Shown: piece by piece, positions 37,101-46,754 of the stretch | Position numbering within the stretch: the stretch's first letter is position 1 | Layout of the letters: every line of letters starts with the position of its first letter | Source of the DNA: Timema cristinae | Taxonomy: Eukaryota; Arthropoda; Insecta; Phasmatodea; Timematidae | Direction of reading: 5' to 3' | DNA length: 64,000 nucleotides | Assembly: GCA_039000515.1 (NCBI GenBank) | Contig: JBCFYV010000999.1 | Span: forward strand, 62,001 to 126,000 | The notes under the pieces: model-generated | Told to the model about the DNA's origin: nothing | The model's database searches: none | Seen by the model: only the letters and a program-made list of their open reading frames with translations | Made by a program: the position numbers and the translations under genes

Positions 37101-40100
37101 TAACTATTAGTGTCCTCTCCAAAATATTAAGGACTCACATTCCCAGTTTAATATTATATGAAATAAACTGCATTGAGCAAAAACAATTTGTAATAAATAT
37201 AATGATAGAATAGTAGGAAAATAACTGAGCACAAATAAAAGTAAAAACACTAACACATATTTACACACACTTCAATAATTTATAGTAGTAGTAATCCTAA
37301 ACAGGATGAAGATGATATAATAGAATCATTTACATTTTATTTAACAAATTCCCAGTTTAGGATATTTGAACAATCAGTTTCTCAAACCAAGAGAACTTAA
37401 CATGGGAATAATGTCAATTGTGTGGTTTAGTTGGTTATTAATTATACTGGCATAAAAAATCTACTATAAAGGCGTCCTCAAAGATTCTCCCATCAATGTT
37501 TACAGTGTGGGATTCACACTGTTTTTGGTGAAAGACCTGGCACACATTTTTTCTTTTATATAAATTGTGCTGGGGTGACTTTTTACTGGTGGACCCTTCT
37601 GTGAGGGTCATGTGGTTGCAATTTAGCCTATGACTCAAAATAAGAAGAGACACAATGATGTGTGACAAGCATGCCAGCTCAGTCTTAAACAATCAAACAG
37701 TACGGAGAAGAAATAACCACTCCAGCTCAGTTTAACTGCAATAATAGGGCAACAGTTATTCCTAACATGTCATCGACAAATAAAGTGCTTCAATAACTCA
37801 AAATAAATGCCTATCAAATATTTATAAATACAAATAATACGACTAGGTATTCATGTCTGAGATTTCCTAATTATTGTGTACTCCAAAACAATAATTTCCT
37901 GCTATTTTATATATATACAGAGAACAGTGGTCCTGTTTTGTAATTATTAGTAAAATAAACTACCCAATTTAAAATAGTACGTCGGCACGCCATAAAACTC
38001 CAATGATGATAATAATGATAGTAATAATATTAAACGAAAGGATAGGACACCAAAGTGTGTTATAAAGTGCTATTAACACACTCTGTCTACATATAGAGTC
38101 TAGACCTATCAGATAAGACTTGACCCGACTCTAGACAAGTGACTGGTGAATTTCTCACATGAATGCCCCCAATGTCAATTTGTGTGTGAATCTCTCGAGC
38201 ATATCAAATGGTAAAAATAGACTGGCATTAAAATATTAAACCTTAGCATTCCTACCTACAGTAGTCCCATGGCTTCTTTGGTGCTGACTGACAGCTTTGA
38301 AAAGTTACCAGATCAAATTATGTATCCATACGCTGAACCAAATGATCTGCAAAAACATGTGTTTAGCAGCTGTCACTTCTGACAGCCACAATGTAGGTAC
38401 ATACCTAAATGTTGACCATCAGAAGTCAGCTGTGAGCTGTCAGTCAGAACCAAAGAAGCCATGGGGCTACTGTAGTGCTGATTGAGTATTTCACGATTAA
38501 AAAATAAGAAAATTATTGGGAAAATGTTAAGTTACTGTGTTTTGTTTTGCCTACAAAACCTTTTAGATCTACTTTCTTGTGTGCATGTGATCTGAAACTG
38601 TAACTTTGATAGATATTACCAAAAGTTATAAGGTAACACCAATGATAACAATAATAGGTTATCAATGTTAGCTTTAAAAAATGTATCTATATTTTCTAAA
38701 GTGTACATCAATGCTCTTACTTCTCACCTGACACAGGTGCATTTAAAAGAGACTCAAAGTCTGCAGAGGGGTTCTTCTCCTCTTTCCATGCCTCGTGGGC
38801 CTCTGACAGCTCCTCGTATCTCGACCAATTGCTGTATACTTGACGCTTGCTGAACCTCTTACTTGTCATGGCAGTTATCTCATCCGTCTCACGCTTCAAA
38901 CTAGCAAAGTCAAATACCGGCACTTCTTTGGCTTCTAGAAAAACAACAATAAAATATGATAATTAACTGTATCGTATTGATTAATGACTTATAATGAATT
39001 ATATTAATGTCCATTCTTCAGGAGAAGTTAATATAATAATGCGTGATGTGTTGTTATTTAAATGGGAGTTCATGTTTGAAACTCAATTTTTCTGGCCAAG
39101 TGACCTTTTATCTTCCTTTCCATGTTTAATTGAATCCAATAAATTGCTACTACAGTTTGTGGTTGGAAAGCTATTAGTGATAAATACTGAGAACCAAAAA
39201 AAAAAAATGTTGATTAAATATCTAAGAATGCTACACCCTTTCATATTACAGTGAATAATCGTCTGATGAAGTGATTGTTGATTAATAGATTACCTAAAAA
39301 AAAATCATTGAAAATGTTAAGATGATACATAAAAAAAGCTCTTAGGAAATTGAAATTTGCTAAAGCACTCTTGGTTTATGACTTATAAAATAAGTATATT
39401 TTTCTGTAAAGGATTCAAGGACTACACTGGGGGCCTACAACATGTATTGTCAAAATTGTGTTATAAAAATGAGCAATTTCTTCATCATTTGGCCAAATAA
39501 CACTGGAAAAGAGCCTTACAATGACTTAGTTGGTTGTTCAGTTCTCATTATAAGAGTTGCAAAACGAGAAATTATTTCAACCTCAACAAGAAAAGATGTA
39601 TCTGTAAATTGTGTGTCCAGAAAAATTAAAAGAAAGTATGATTTATGTTAAATAATGAGTATAAACAAATTATATAAAGTACAGTTGTAAACAGTATATG
39701 GGTGAAACTTACCTTAATATCTGAGTGAAATTATTACTTTTCCAGTAAAACTTTAATAGAAACAAATCTATAGTCAACAAATTATCACCCATGTAAATGC
39801 TTTGCTACCCCCATCAGTGAGCACACAGGCTAAAACGTCAACTTATCTGGTCTGGTTTGCTAGTGACGAGGTCAGAGTTTAAATCCCAGACAGGTGTACT
39901 GAAAGTGGTTTTTGCTAAATGGTTTTCTAATCCCCCTGCACAAAAATGCAGGTATTATCTCCTCTAAATTCTACCTTACTCACGCTATTATTTAAAGCAT
40001 AAAAAGAGATTAGTTGAGTAGCGAGATGGAGTGCACAAACAAAATATTCCTGATTAATTGTGACACTCCACCATCATAAACCTCTTTCTGCAATGTTTAT

Positions 40101-42922
40101 TTCTGTGTACCATGTTTTACTACCTACTTGGGCTACGTGCATATATATAAACTAGTTGAAATGTGACAGATAGATTAGTATATGAAGGCATGTCAACACA
40201 AATGGATCATTAGCGTAACAGGTAACATTTAATAGGAAATGTACCAGCATTTATGTTCAAAGAATAGGTTTATTTTTTTTTTTAGCACCATGTCTTACTA
40301 CCTGTTCAGGTTATATCTCTATGTACTAAATATGCTAATTATTAGTACTGAGGAAGGTTGCATTTAAAGGAAGTGTACCAGCAGTTGTGTGGTGAAAGGT
40401 TTTTTTTGGGGGAGCCTCAAAAAAAAAAAAATTAAAATGTTATTTGATTACTGAAGTGCATTATTTTAAATTTTACGTTTTGGAAGAAAGAATTTGATGA
40501 TCATAAGCCTATAAGTACAGTAGACTCTCGATTTTCCGGTGTAATGGAGGGGAGGGGAAGCACGAATAGTAGACATAATGGATAATACATATAATTCCCA
40601 TCTGTTTACCATCACCATTCAAAACTTGCTGCCTTTATTTCTACTTATTTATGAGAAAAAGGAATTTCCAGTTATGAATATTAAAACAAAACAGTGAAAT
40701 TGACTCCTTCATGCAAATAGCATTAGGTAATACAATTGAAACAAGAATACACAAATTAGTGGAAAGTGTTCAACAGCAGAGGTCCTATTAAATATATTTG
40801 GGTAAGTAAATTTCTGTGGTTTTATTTGTTTGTTATTATAATCGGTAAATAAAGATACTATTTTAGAATAAATCTTAATGAATGATATGTTAGTAAAAGC
40901 TAGAGGGACCATGAAAATATTTTAGGATATTTAGGGGGTTGTGAGTAATAAAAGGTTAAGAACCACTGCATTAGACCATGTGACCACCAAAGCGGGTTCC
41001 TAACTGTTAAAATAGTCGGGTGGGTGAACCTAAATCAAATGTACTGGATTATTTCCATTGAAATATTTAACAACTATTCCATTTCATTAGATTTCATATT
41101 TCGGCAGTTTAGACACTATTTACCTGTACTACCTGCACACTTTTCTCCTACCAAGGTTTTCGCCACCTCTTGGTTCTGCTCTTTGGCCTCTTGGTTCTTT
41201 GGGTCCACATCCTTCTTTTCTTTAGAGGCATCATCCTGTGTCGAGGAGGAAGAACCTGGTTTGTGAATATCTTTCCTTCGCCTGTCCCGTCTTATCTTCT
41301 GTTCTCTGGACAGTGAAGGGTCATTTTATTAAATATAGCGCACTAAACATAGTTCTCTCTGCACTACGGGTCAGACACAAACCAAAGTTTGAAAATTAAT
41401 GATAAGATGGTGCAAATATTCACATATGTTACATTCTTCGGACTATAAACTCTAGTGAGTGATTAGTTATTAGTGTTTGGGACATCATTTATAAATATAT
41501 ATATACCAATAAGTAGGCTAAACAAACATTGCATGAAACATATAAATGAATAGAAATAAAACTTTATTTTTAGAATTTAATAAAAATTACTGTTGAAAAG
41601 ATCAAAATAAATCAATTAGGTCTGTAAGAGACTAAGAGTTATCTCCCAAATACATTTTTAGTGTTTTAATCAAATGATCCAGGTAAAACTAGATAAAAGT
41701 TGACTGCCGTATGGGTGGAATAGAGGGCAAAACAATGAATAGGGAGGTGAAATGAATGTAAATCATCAATTTAGTATGTGTTATATTAGGACAAAACGTA
41801 TAGTTAGTGTTTGTTCAGTGTGCTATATAATGCCAGAACCACATCAATGCAAACATTGTTCGTTAATAAAACTCGGCTATCTGTCGAAGAGGAGTAAACA
41901 TCCAAGTGTAACTGCACGGCCTAAATTATAAGGTGTGTTTGGGTAATATTGTATGTTATAAGTTGTGAATGATAGAACGAGCATTTCAGGTTGTTTTGAT
42001 TAGACTTTAAACAAATATAATAGAGAATCTGACCACAAAAACTGTATCAACATTCCTTAGTCATAAGCCAAGCCAGGGGCCAGGATAAAATGCAGGAGAT
42101 TCAACCATCGTGGCTGACTATCAACACCAAAGTCTAGGGGTCACTCTGCCCAATTCGGGACTATGCGGGCTAGGACACCAGTTCATCAGTACTCGTTATC
42201 CATCCAAAGGATCGAGAGAAAGTAAACATTAAAATGACTAACAATTTTACACAAAATATATATCTGAAAATATTTTATGTGTGTCAAAAATTTTAATTTT
42301 GCTGAAGAAAACCTAATAAGTCATAGCAAGGTATTTTTCCTAAGGTCCGTGTTCCTTATTTAATTATTGCATGGTCAGAGTTCCTAAGTAGTTCCAGAAG
42401 CAGTCCCTGCTTTGTTCTATCCCTAGCGCTTAGTTACAAAATATACCTGTGAAGCAGTGGGTCTGAAATGGGGCAAACTCGGCCTTGTGAGAACAAATGA
42501 GAAGCTACTTGAATAAATAATTAGCAGCTCCATGTTATAAAATTGGGACTAAAGGTCGAAGGGTTCATGCTTACCACACGACACCCTTAATCTGCAAATA
42601 TTGGCACTATCATAGCTCAAAGTAGCGGCCGCTAAGACGGAATAGCTTGCTTGTGGGCACACGCCATATATTATGATGGTTCCGGTGGTAAGAATGTTTG
42701 AGGAATAAAGGTTCCAATATTATCACACAAAAGTAAGTCTGTATACTTTGGTCTACCATAACCTAACCTTAACAATACAGACTTAATTTAACTGTATAAA
42801 AATTATACATAGATTAAAATTTATATTCTACCAATTAAAAAAAAATACTTAACCTAAATAATTAACGGCTCAAACATTGACCTGCTTTGTTTCTGATTAT
42901 ACGGCCTTTCTCCAGGTTCCAT
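19079..42922 (-). CDS. AVEN: Aven homologue (apoptosis/ATM regulator), six coding exons
   Basis: Join, minus strand: 42922-42882, 41305-41124, 38934-38728, 36990-36833, 33747-32670, 19176-19079. Lengths 41+182+207+158+1078+98 = 1764 bp, 587 residues; every intron has GT-AG ends and every phase is compatible. Family signatures appear in order: [18 protein letters not shown] and DFESLLNAP (exon 3), FKSERSWDV and [17 protein letters not shown] (exon 4), [15 protein letters not shown] (end of exon 5), [14 protein letters not shown] (exon 6). Vertebrate Aven has the same blocks and ends in an ELEDWLDSM motif. Aven is known to restrain Apaf-1/caspase-9 activation, bind Bcl-xL and promote ATM activity. 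This protein is much longer than human Aven (362 residues) because exon 5 holds about 330 residues of Lys/Glu/Ser-rich, probably disordered sequence. The vertebrate N-terminal RGG-rich region is absent; a short basic segment ([13 protein letters not shown]) stands in its place. Intron 5 is 13.5 kb and contains a whole LINE. Confidence 0.9.
19925..20170 (+). pseudogene. Possible LINE RT C-terminal fragment (right arm)
   Basis: Same 81-codon frame as 5861-6106. Weak resemblance to post-RT segments of jockey/CR1-type ORF2. Confidence 0.4.
20207..20323 (-). pseudogene. mariner transposase N-terminal fragment (right arm)
   Basis: Mirror of 5709-5822; same HTH-like segment, bounded by a C homopolymer at about 20197-20210. 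Confidence 0.65.
20484..20969 (-). pseudogene. Non-LTR reverse transcriptase fragment (right arm)
   Basis: Mirror of 5060-5545, with the same disrupted RT motifs. Confidence 0.7.
21075..21934 (+). pseudogene. mariner transposase, 5'-truncated (right arm)
   Basis: Mirror of 4099-4975. The reading runs through a [14 protein letters not shown] segment, [39 protein letters not shown] and GNYVEK before a stop at 21932-21934. It differs from the left copy at several sites (for example it keeps YSPDLAP where the left copy has YGPDLAP) and shares the frameshifts. Confidence 0.88.
23134..23613 (-). repeat. Dispersed arthropod-type repeat (right arm)
   Basis: Mirror of 2412-2896. Contains the GCCTGACTGACTGA block and ends near GCCGCGGGCAACAGCTA. 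Family not assigned. Confidence 0.6.
24579..24590. repeat. Target-site duplication of the LINE, 3' side
   Basis: AGGCCCTAAATA, identical to 30857-30868. Confidence 0.92.
24747..24786 (-). repeat. Stem-loop in LINE 3'UTR (right copy)
   Basis: Perfect 13-bp stem AGTGATACACCTG / CAGGTGTATCACT, 14-nt A/T-rich loop. Confidence 0.85.
24981..28610 (-). pseudogene. LINE ORF2: endonuclease, RT, RNase H, CCHC
   Basis: Starts [11 protein letters not shown] at 28610. AP endonuclease (first ~215 residues): N in [30 protein letters not shown]; the residue before DFN is E rather than the usual [66 protein letters not shown] (catalytic DD intact). RNase [41 protein letters not shown]-terminal [16 protein letters not shown]. 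Lesions: a frameshift near 27830 between endonuclease and RT, a second near 26510 after the RT core, and an in-frame TAA at 26064-26066 before RNase H. The protein performs target nicking and target-primed reverse transcription; this copy cannot make it in one piece. Confidence 0.93.
28665..30230 (-). pseudogene. LINE ORF1: nucleic-acid-binding gag-like protein
   Basis: Starts [13 protein letters not shown] at 30230 and ends with a short basic tail at 28665. The N-terminal ~160 residues carry a basic segment ([10 protein letters not shown]) and a gag-like fold region. CCHC knuckles follow ([13 protein letters not shown] and [15 protein letters not shown]); the first knuckle ([14 protein letters not shown]) has lost its first Cys. 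Then comes a long Pro/Gly/Thr-rich repeat region ([13 protein letters not shown] units) and a Lys-rich C-terminus. A TAG codon at 29745-29747, in frame with the rest, breaks an otherwise continuous 521-codon ORF. ORF1 products coat LINE RNA in the ribonucleoprotein. Confidence 0.9.
30231..30856 (-). promoter_or_regulatory. LINE 5'UTR / internal promoter region
   Basis: Starts TCCCCCTGCGGGACGGGG and continues with GTAACTCCTGCTTGTCGTAA and GAGGTGACCAAAAGGGG. This phrase is a common non-LTR 5' leader in insect genomes. LINEs of this group usually use an internal promoter here; I can see no TATA box. Small frames inside are purine/pyrimidine-rich artefacts. Confidence 0.7.
30857..30868. repeat. 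Target-site duplication of the LINE, 5' side
   Basis: AGGCCCTAAATA, identical to 24579-24590. Confidence 0.92.
30869..32669. other. Aven intron 5 remainder, no gene seen
   Basis: AT-rich, with a short TA run at about 31138-31156. No transposon ends or coding region recognised. Confidence 0.6.
32670..33747 (-). CDS. AVEN: Aven coding exon 5 (large, low-complexity)
   Basis: Acceptor TGTTTTAG, phase 0; donor GAAG|GTGAGT, phase 1. It opens [13 protein letters not shown] and closes with the conserved [18 protein letters not shown] block. The middle is rich in K, E, S, T and N without recognisable domains; a stretch around residues 230-320 of the exon is dominated by alternating K and E and may form a charged helix. 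In vertebrates the corresponding linker is far shorter. Confidence 0.93.
34081..34335 (+). mobile_element. tRNA-derived SINE, family A (Aven intron 4)
   Basis: Head with degenerate A box (GTGGACATGTGGTCTAACAC) and B-box region, body CTTCCTCTACACAAATGGGG, tail GTACAATCCAAACAGGTAGC and AAGACGCAGTGCTA, then an A-run. Confidence 0.78.
35022..35876 (+). pseudogene. Penelope-like element fragment: RT end and GIY-YIG region
   Basis: Two same-frame segments. The first has [20 protein letters not shown], then [10 protein letters not shown] and QERGYP, the signature after the RT core of Penelope-like retroelements (pattern KPTDxHQYLHYxSxHPxHxK...PYSxALR...RGYP). The second has [10 protein letters not shown], then [32 protein letters not shown] and ends QWELAH, matching the C-terminal GIY-YIG endonuclease region with its preceding Cys residues; the second half of the GIY-YIG core is degenerate (YIG present). 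Stops separate the segments. It is antisense to Aven, inside intron 4. Confidence 0.82.
36573..36786 (-). mobile_element. tRNA-derived SINE, family A (Aven intron 4)
   Basis: Minus orientation; the tail phrase TATAACCCGAACGGGTATTA is near-consensus. Head region CCACCTCGGTGGC lies near 36770-36782. Its head lies about 47 bp beyond the exon 4 donor. Confidence 0.82.
36833..36990 (-). CDS. AVEN: Aven coding exon 4
   Basis: Acceptor TTCTGTTTAG, donor TCT|GTAAGC, phase 1 in and 0 out. Encodes [10 protein letters not shown] and a segment ([20 protein letters not shown]) aligning with the vertebrate FRFAEEKEWD ... LVRALQELPLCLRL region. Confidence 0.92.
36991..38258. other. Aven intron 3 part, no gene seen
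   Basis: AT-rich intron sequence without recognised elements up to the MITE at 38259. Confidence 0.55.
38259..38472. mobile_element. 214-bp MITE with TA target duplication (Aven intron 3)
   Basis: Inverted repeats of about 40 bp, outermost part CAGTAGTCCCATGGCTTC at the left and its near-exact complement at the right, flanked by TA on both sides (38257-38258, 38473-38474). TA duplication and CAGT ends indicate a Tc1/mariner/pogo-superfamily non-autonomous element. No coding capacity. Confidence 0.88.
38728..38934 (-). CDS. AVEN: Aven coding exon 3
   Basis: Acceptor GTTTTTCTAG, donor TCAG|GTGAGA, phase 1 to phase 1. Encodes the most conserved N-terminal block: [17 protein letters not shown] followed by [10 protein letters not shown], matching the vertebrate Aven segment in which SKR-x-SNWDRY precedes DFxxLL. 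Confidence 0.92.
39808..40045 (+). mobile_element. SINE family A, diverged (Aven intron 2)
   Basis: Head with GTTTAAATCCCAGAC (B-box region), body CACAAAAATGCAGGTA, diverged tail (GTAGCGAGATGGAGTGC). More decayed than the other copies. Confidence 0.6.
40110..40262 (-). mobile_element. SINE family A 3' fragment (Aven intron 2)
   Basis: Diverged tail (ACTACCTACTTGGGCTACGTGC on the plus strand) and body; head missing. Confidence 0.55.
40281..40412 (-). mobile_element. SINE family A 3' part (Aven intron 2)
   Basis: Tail phrase TTAGCACCATGTCTTACTAC and body up to 40412; a head-like piece (ACCACCAAAGCGGGTTC) reappears at about 40983-40999, after 560 bp of other transposon sequence. Confidence 0.65.
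40519..40595 (+). mobile_element. pogo/Tigger-like transposon end
   Basis: TA followed by CAGTAGACTCTCGATTTTCC, the typical terminal sequence of pogo-like elements. The partner end was not found. Confidence 0.5.
40928..40973. mobile_element. hAT transposon end fragment
   Basis: Reads into GGTTAAGAACCACTG, the complement of a CAGTGGTTCTTAACC-type hAT terminus. No matching left end identified. Confidence 0.5.
41124..41305 (-). CDS. AVEN: Aven coding exon 2
   Basis: Acceptor CACTGTCCAG, phase 2 in. It encodes [13 protein letters not shown], then a Ser/Thr/Lys/Glu-rich linker. Donor ACAG|GTAAAT at 41124; an equally usable in-phase donor GCAG|GTAGTA would end the exon at 41133 and drop three residues. 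Confidence 0.85.
42440..42665 (+). mobile_element. SINE family C fragment (Aven intron 1)
   Basis: Diverged copy of a widespread insect tRNA-SINE body: CTCGGCCTTGTGAGAAC, GAGAAGCTACTTGAATAA, ACCACACGACACCCTTAA, then TAGCGGCCGCTAAGACGG. The first part corresponds to the body at 57110-57190. Confidence 0.55.
42882..42922 (-). CDS. AVEN: Aven coding exon 1
   Basis: Starts at the ATG at 42922-42920 ([13 protein letters not shown], phase 2 out) and ends at CAAAGCAG followed by GTCAAT. No in-frame ATG lies upstream before the acceptor-like CAAAAG at 42944. The N-terminus is not conserved in the family, so the start is inferred from frame and splice phase. Confidence 0.72.
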
Positions 42923-42942
42923 GACAATTTTGATGAACGGCA

Positions 42943-43600
42943 CCTTTTGAAATAAAATAAATAGATTAATAACTTTTCCCATTTAGAATTAATGAAAGGT
43001 TGGTACTACTCAGTTCTAGCGCTACAGACGATTTGTATTTTCCAAGGTTCATTAATAAAATAAAGTTGGGACACGCATAATAGAGGCCTACATATATTTT
43101 GTTTAATGATAATAAATATGACTATGATAGTAGTTTTCATCACTACATTAGATTAAAAGCTACTCAATTTCTTGCCTCAACTGTTATGGTTTAGAATAAC
43201 TTTACATTACTGAATATAATAACGTTAATCTTATAACTAGTCCTTAAATTCCCACTTTACTTATCGAAATGTATAGACCCCATTATTAACATAAATAAAA
43301 ATAATATTCGCACAGATTATTTAGATTACTCTCATCCAAAGTGTAATCTAAATTTATGTTCCTAAATCTACTATTAAACATTCCTCAGAATCTCCCACTT
43401 ATTTTTCATCAAAACTTAAATTTTATATAAGAAAGAAAAATCTATTTCTCAAACCACTATAGTGTACCGTGGCTACAAACTATAATCAACAAACCTCCAC
43501 CACCAAGTGTACATCCAGCACTTACCCCATTTAACGGCTATACCGGAGCGACATACGAAGCATGAAGAAATGCCAGCCGACAACTGGGACCGCCACTAAG
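42943..43600 (-). other. Probable Aven 5'UTR exon and first intron
   Basis: A strong donor GTAAGT lies at 43525-43520 on the minus strand. An acceptor-like CAAAAG at 42948-42944 would join it to exon 1 just upstream of the start codon. ATGs in the putative leader are not in frame with the Aven ORF. The transcription start is not resolved but should be within about 43526-43600. Confidence 0.5.
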
Positions 43601-43807
43601 AGTAAACAATATTTGAGGCCTTTCGGGAACGCGCGGTTGTTTCCACAAGACTAAACCCATGTAGTGATTGATGCGCAAGCGTAGCCTTGTGGAGGTTATT
43701 GGAGCTGTAGTGTGCCCACCCTACATCATCATATAGTACCTCACAGCGTTGTGCGCAGGCGCTGATGAGGTGATCTAAGCTCTCATTTGCTGTGAATGAC
43801 ATCACCT

Positions 43808-43920
43808 TACGTCATGCAATCCATCCACATCTCCCTCGCTATTACAAGCAGAATATAAGCAAGTGCTCAGCGATTCTCAGTACTCTTTAACGCCAATAGT
43901 TCTAAGGAACATCTTAGAAT
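43808..43920 (+). promoter_or_regulatory. Candidate divergent promoter and first exon
   Basis: TTACGTCA (CRE-like) at 43808-43815, TATAAG at 43854-43859, arthropod-type initiator TCAGTA at 43877-43882 with the A 25 nt from the TATA start, and a GTAAGT splice donor at 43921. This would give a non-coding first exon of about 42 nt transcribed away from Aven. No downstream coding exon of such a gene is recognised within the window. Confidence 0.4.
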
Positions 43921-44490
43921 GTAAGTAGCCGTAATGTTAGGGATTCAAATAATATTTTTTTCTTTGTAACTATTACGTTAGTGGGAAGGGTTAGCGTACT
44001 GATATTTAAATATGTGGCCGCATCTTTGTGCATGGGAAGACGTTGCCTTTAATTTATATTAGGTTTTTTTGCACGTTTCTATATAATTTCGAAGTCGCGG
44101 AAATAGTCTTATAAAATCTATTTATTACGGCTAATATCGTTGAGCTGAGATTAAAGTATTAATTGACCTTTTTTCTTTGTGATCACGTTGAAACTCATTA
44201 TTAAAGTTTGGTCAGAGGAATAGGCCTTCACGCGCTGGCGTATAGCTTATGTTATTCGTAGGTATGAAGCAATTAGAGTGAGAATTAAAGGCATGGAACA
44301 GTCTATATTTCCGTAACTCCTTTTTTATGTACTTTATTGACAAGCCAGTCTTTTGAGATTTGAATTCAAGGTAGCTCTTATATGTTTCTTGTAGAATCCC
44401 TATTGTAAGATTGTATATTGTGGACATTATTAGAGTAATATTTTAATGTTGTAAACTGACTTTACTGCTAGTCCTATAATTAATAATTCA

Positions 44491-44868
44491 TAAACTGATT
44501 GTAATTTTGTTTAATTGGAGAGAATTTATATAATGTTTAAATGTCTAATATTTAACGTAGAACTCGCACCCTTAAGTCATCTTATTAAGTTATAAACTTA
44601 GGTATTTATCAGTTATAAATAAACTCTGATTATAATTTTGTTTAATTGGAGAAAATTTATGTTATGTTTAAATGTCTAATATTTAGCGTAGAACTCGCAC
44701 CCTTATGTCATCTTATAAAGTTATAAACTCAGATATTTACCAGTTATAAGTAAACTCTGGTTATAATTTTGATTATTTGGAGAGAATTTATATTATGTTT
44801 AAATGTCTAATATGATGCGTAGAAGTCGCAACCTTATTTCATCTTATAAAGTTATAAATTCAAATAAT
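44491..44868. repeat. Tandem repeat, ~130-bp unit, about 2.9 copies
   Basis: Units start at 44491, 44620 and 44751, each with TTGTTTAATTGGAG or a close variant, ATGTTTAAATGTCTAATAT and GTAGAACTCGCACCCTTA or a variant. Copies are 85-95% alike by eye. Confidence 0.9.
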
Positions 44869-45284
44869 CTAATTCCCTGTTAAAAATAAACAAGGTTAGG
44901 TGCTGACACATGGGTTTGGTTGGATTGAGTGGTGGTCATTAAAGGTCCTTGATGATTTATTAGCATATTTCTTTTTGTATGACGCTCTCGCTGTGGTGAC
45001 ATTTTGGTCAGATAGGGAAAGGACGCTACCGCTACAGGGGAGGGTTGAATAGGTACCCTATTTATCTTTCTCAGACTACAGTAGTGTACATTAGTTAAAC
45101 TTTACGTTTTGATGGAGCCAATTGGATTAACTAAATGAAAACAAATTTAAAGAGCCAACCTAAGAATCTTTGAAAACATGTTAAAAAATAATCGTGTGAG
45201 CAGTCTCTCTCTTGCTGGTTTCGAAATAATTTTGGGGAACATTATTAAATATCCTCTTTTAATAGTAAATTAAATTAGTAAATA

Positions 45285-45760
45285 TTTCAGCTCAGTGTAT
45301 GACTCCACTTTACCAGATATGTTTTGTTATATTATTGAAACTAAAGTGTTCTTGTATTCCAGCCGCATAGTTTACTCGGCTGTATCTCTTGCTATTAAGA
45401 AATTAAGTTCATACAGCACTGTTGGGGTGGATGGAGTCCCAGGTTTAGCTGTTCAAGGCTGTGTTCATATCTATAATCCATTGTTAACATATGTTTTCAT
45501 ACGTATTGGTCAAATGAAGAATGGAAAACTTATATAGACGTTCTCATATGTAGAAAAAAGTGCTAAAACCAATGTTTGTAATATATCCTTAATATCTCTC
45601 TACTAAACATACTTTATCTAAAGTATCTGAAAAAATAACACAGAAGCATTATAATGTTTCACTACCCGAAAAACAGACTTTCTGAAAACCAACATGGGTT
45701 TGTAAACAATGAATCTACTGTAACCAACTTAGTAGAATATTAATGGCAATGGTAAGTATA
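45285..45760 (+). pseudogene. Non-LTR RT fragment, jockey/CR1-like
   Basis: In successive frames: AIKKLSSYSTVGVDGVPG (RT domain entry), VCNISLISL (cognate of NYRPISLL), then a piece matching LSENQHGFVNNESTVTNL. Order and spacing are those of the first third of a non-LTR RT. Several frameshifts; no ends. Confidence 0.72.
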
Positions 45761-46754
45761 TACAATTTTCAAACTATTCATAGTTTTCTGATGATATCAA
45801 ATGGCCTGTTGGTTTCTTAGATTTTCAAATAAACATAAATAGTATATTATGATGCGCTACTGAAAATGGAATGTCAATAAATAAATATAAAATTGAGTCT
45901 AGAGATTCACCAAGAACACTAGTCTACCCCTAATTTTCATTTATAAACTTGACATTGATATTATTGAATGCTATCTTTGTATTAACGACTCGTATGATAT
46001 ACCATAATACATACTTTTACTATCTTGTTGATCACAAATTATAGTTTCTAATTCTCTAAAATTACTCGGCCCTATTAACTAGATTATCACTTGGTCTATC
46101 AGCTAGACGAAAAACTAGTACCATTTCTGCGGTAAAGACGTATTAAGTGTAATTTTATTCAGTTTTTGTGTATGTATATTATGAATATGGAAACGCGGAA
46201 ATCATAATCGGTAACTTTCTCATCTCTTTTGATAAAAAAACTTCGAAAATAACGCACTTTTTGTTTTAATTTATTCCTTGCCAAGTATAAAATTAATAAA
46301 ACTATGTTCATACCAAATTTGTTTTGCTATAAATTCTATATAAAAAAAGGTTTAGTCCTTTTCTAAGGTTGAACCAATGATAAAAGCCATAACGAGGTTC
46401 AAATCTAAACAATATCACAACATTCCGCGTCATAAATTCATCACGTTAAGTTAATATGCTTAAAATCAACCGAACTGAATTGACGAGAATAATAAATGGC
46501 ATTTAATAATGATTATATGTAATAGTTACTGATATTCACAAAACATTGTACAGTTTCTATTGGTGAGACAATCTTCCTAAAATTACTCGGCAGCCCTGGA
46601 AACAGAATCGATAGAGTTTTTGATTTGTACAAAACTAACTCGATTAAAGACTTCGATAGAGCTCGTGGGCAAGATAATACTAAATCTGCGTTGCGTTAAA
46701 ATATCAAAGGAGGCTTCAAAGTAAAGTATTGGCCATAGCTCCTTACAGCTAATT

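Noticed and set aside
43526..43580. Upstream ATGs as the Aven start codon
   Set aside because: After splicing they are out of frame with the Aven ORF or followed by an early stop.
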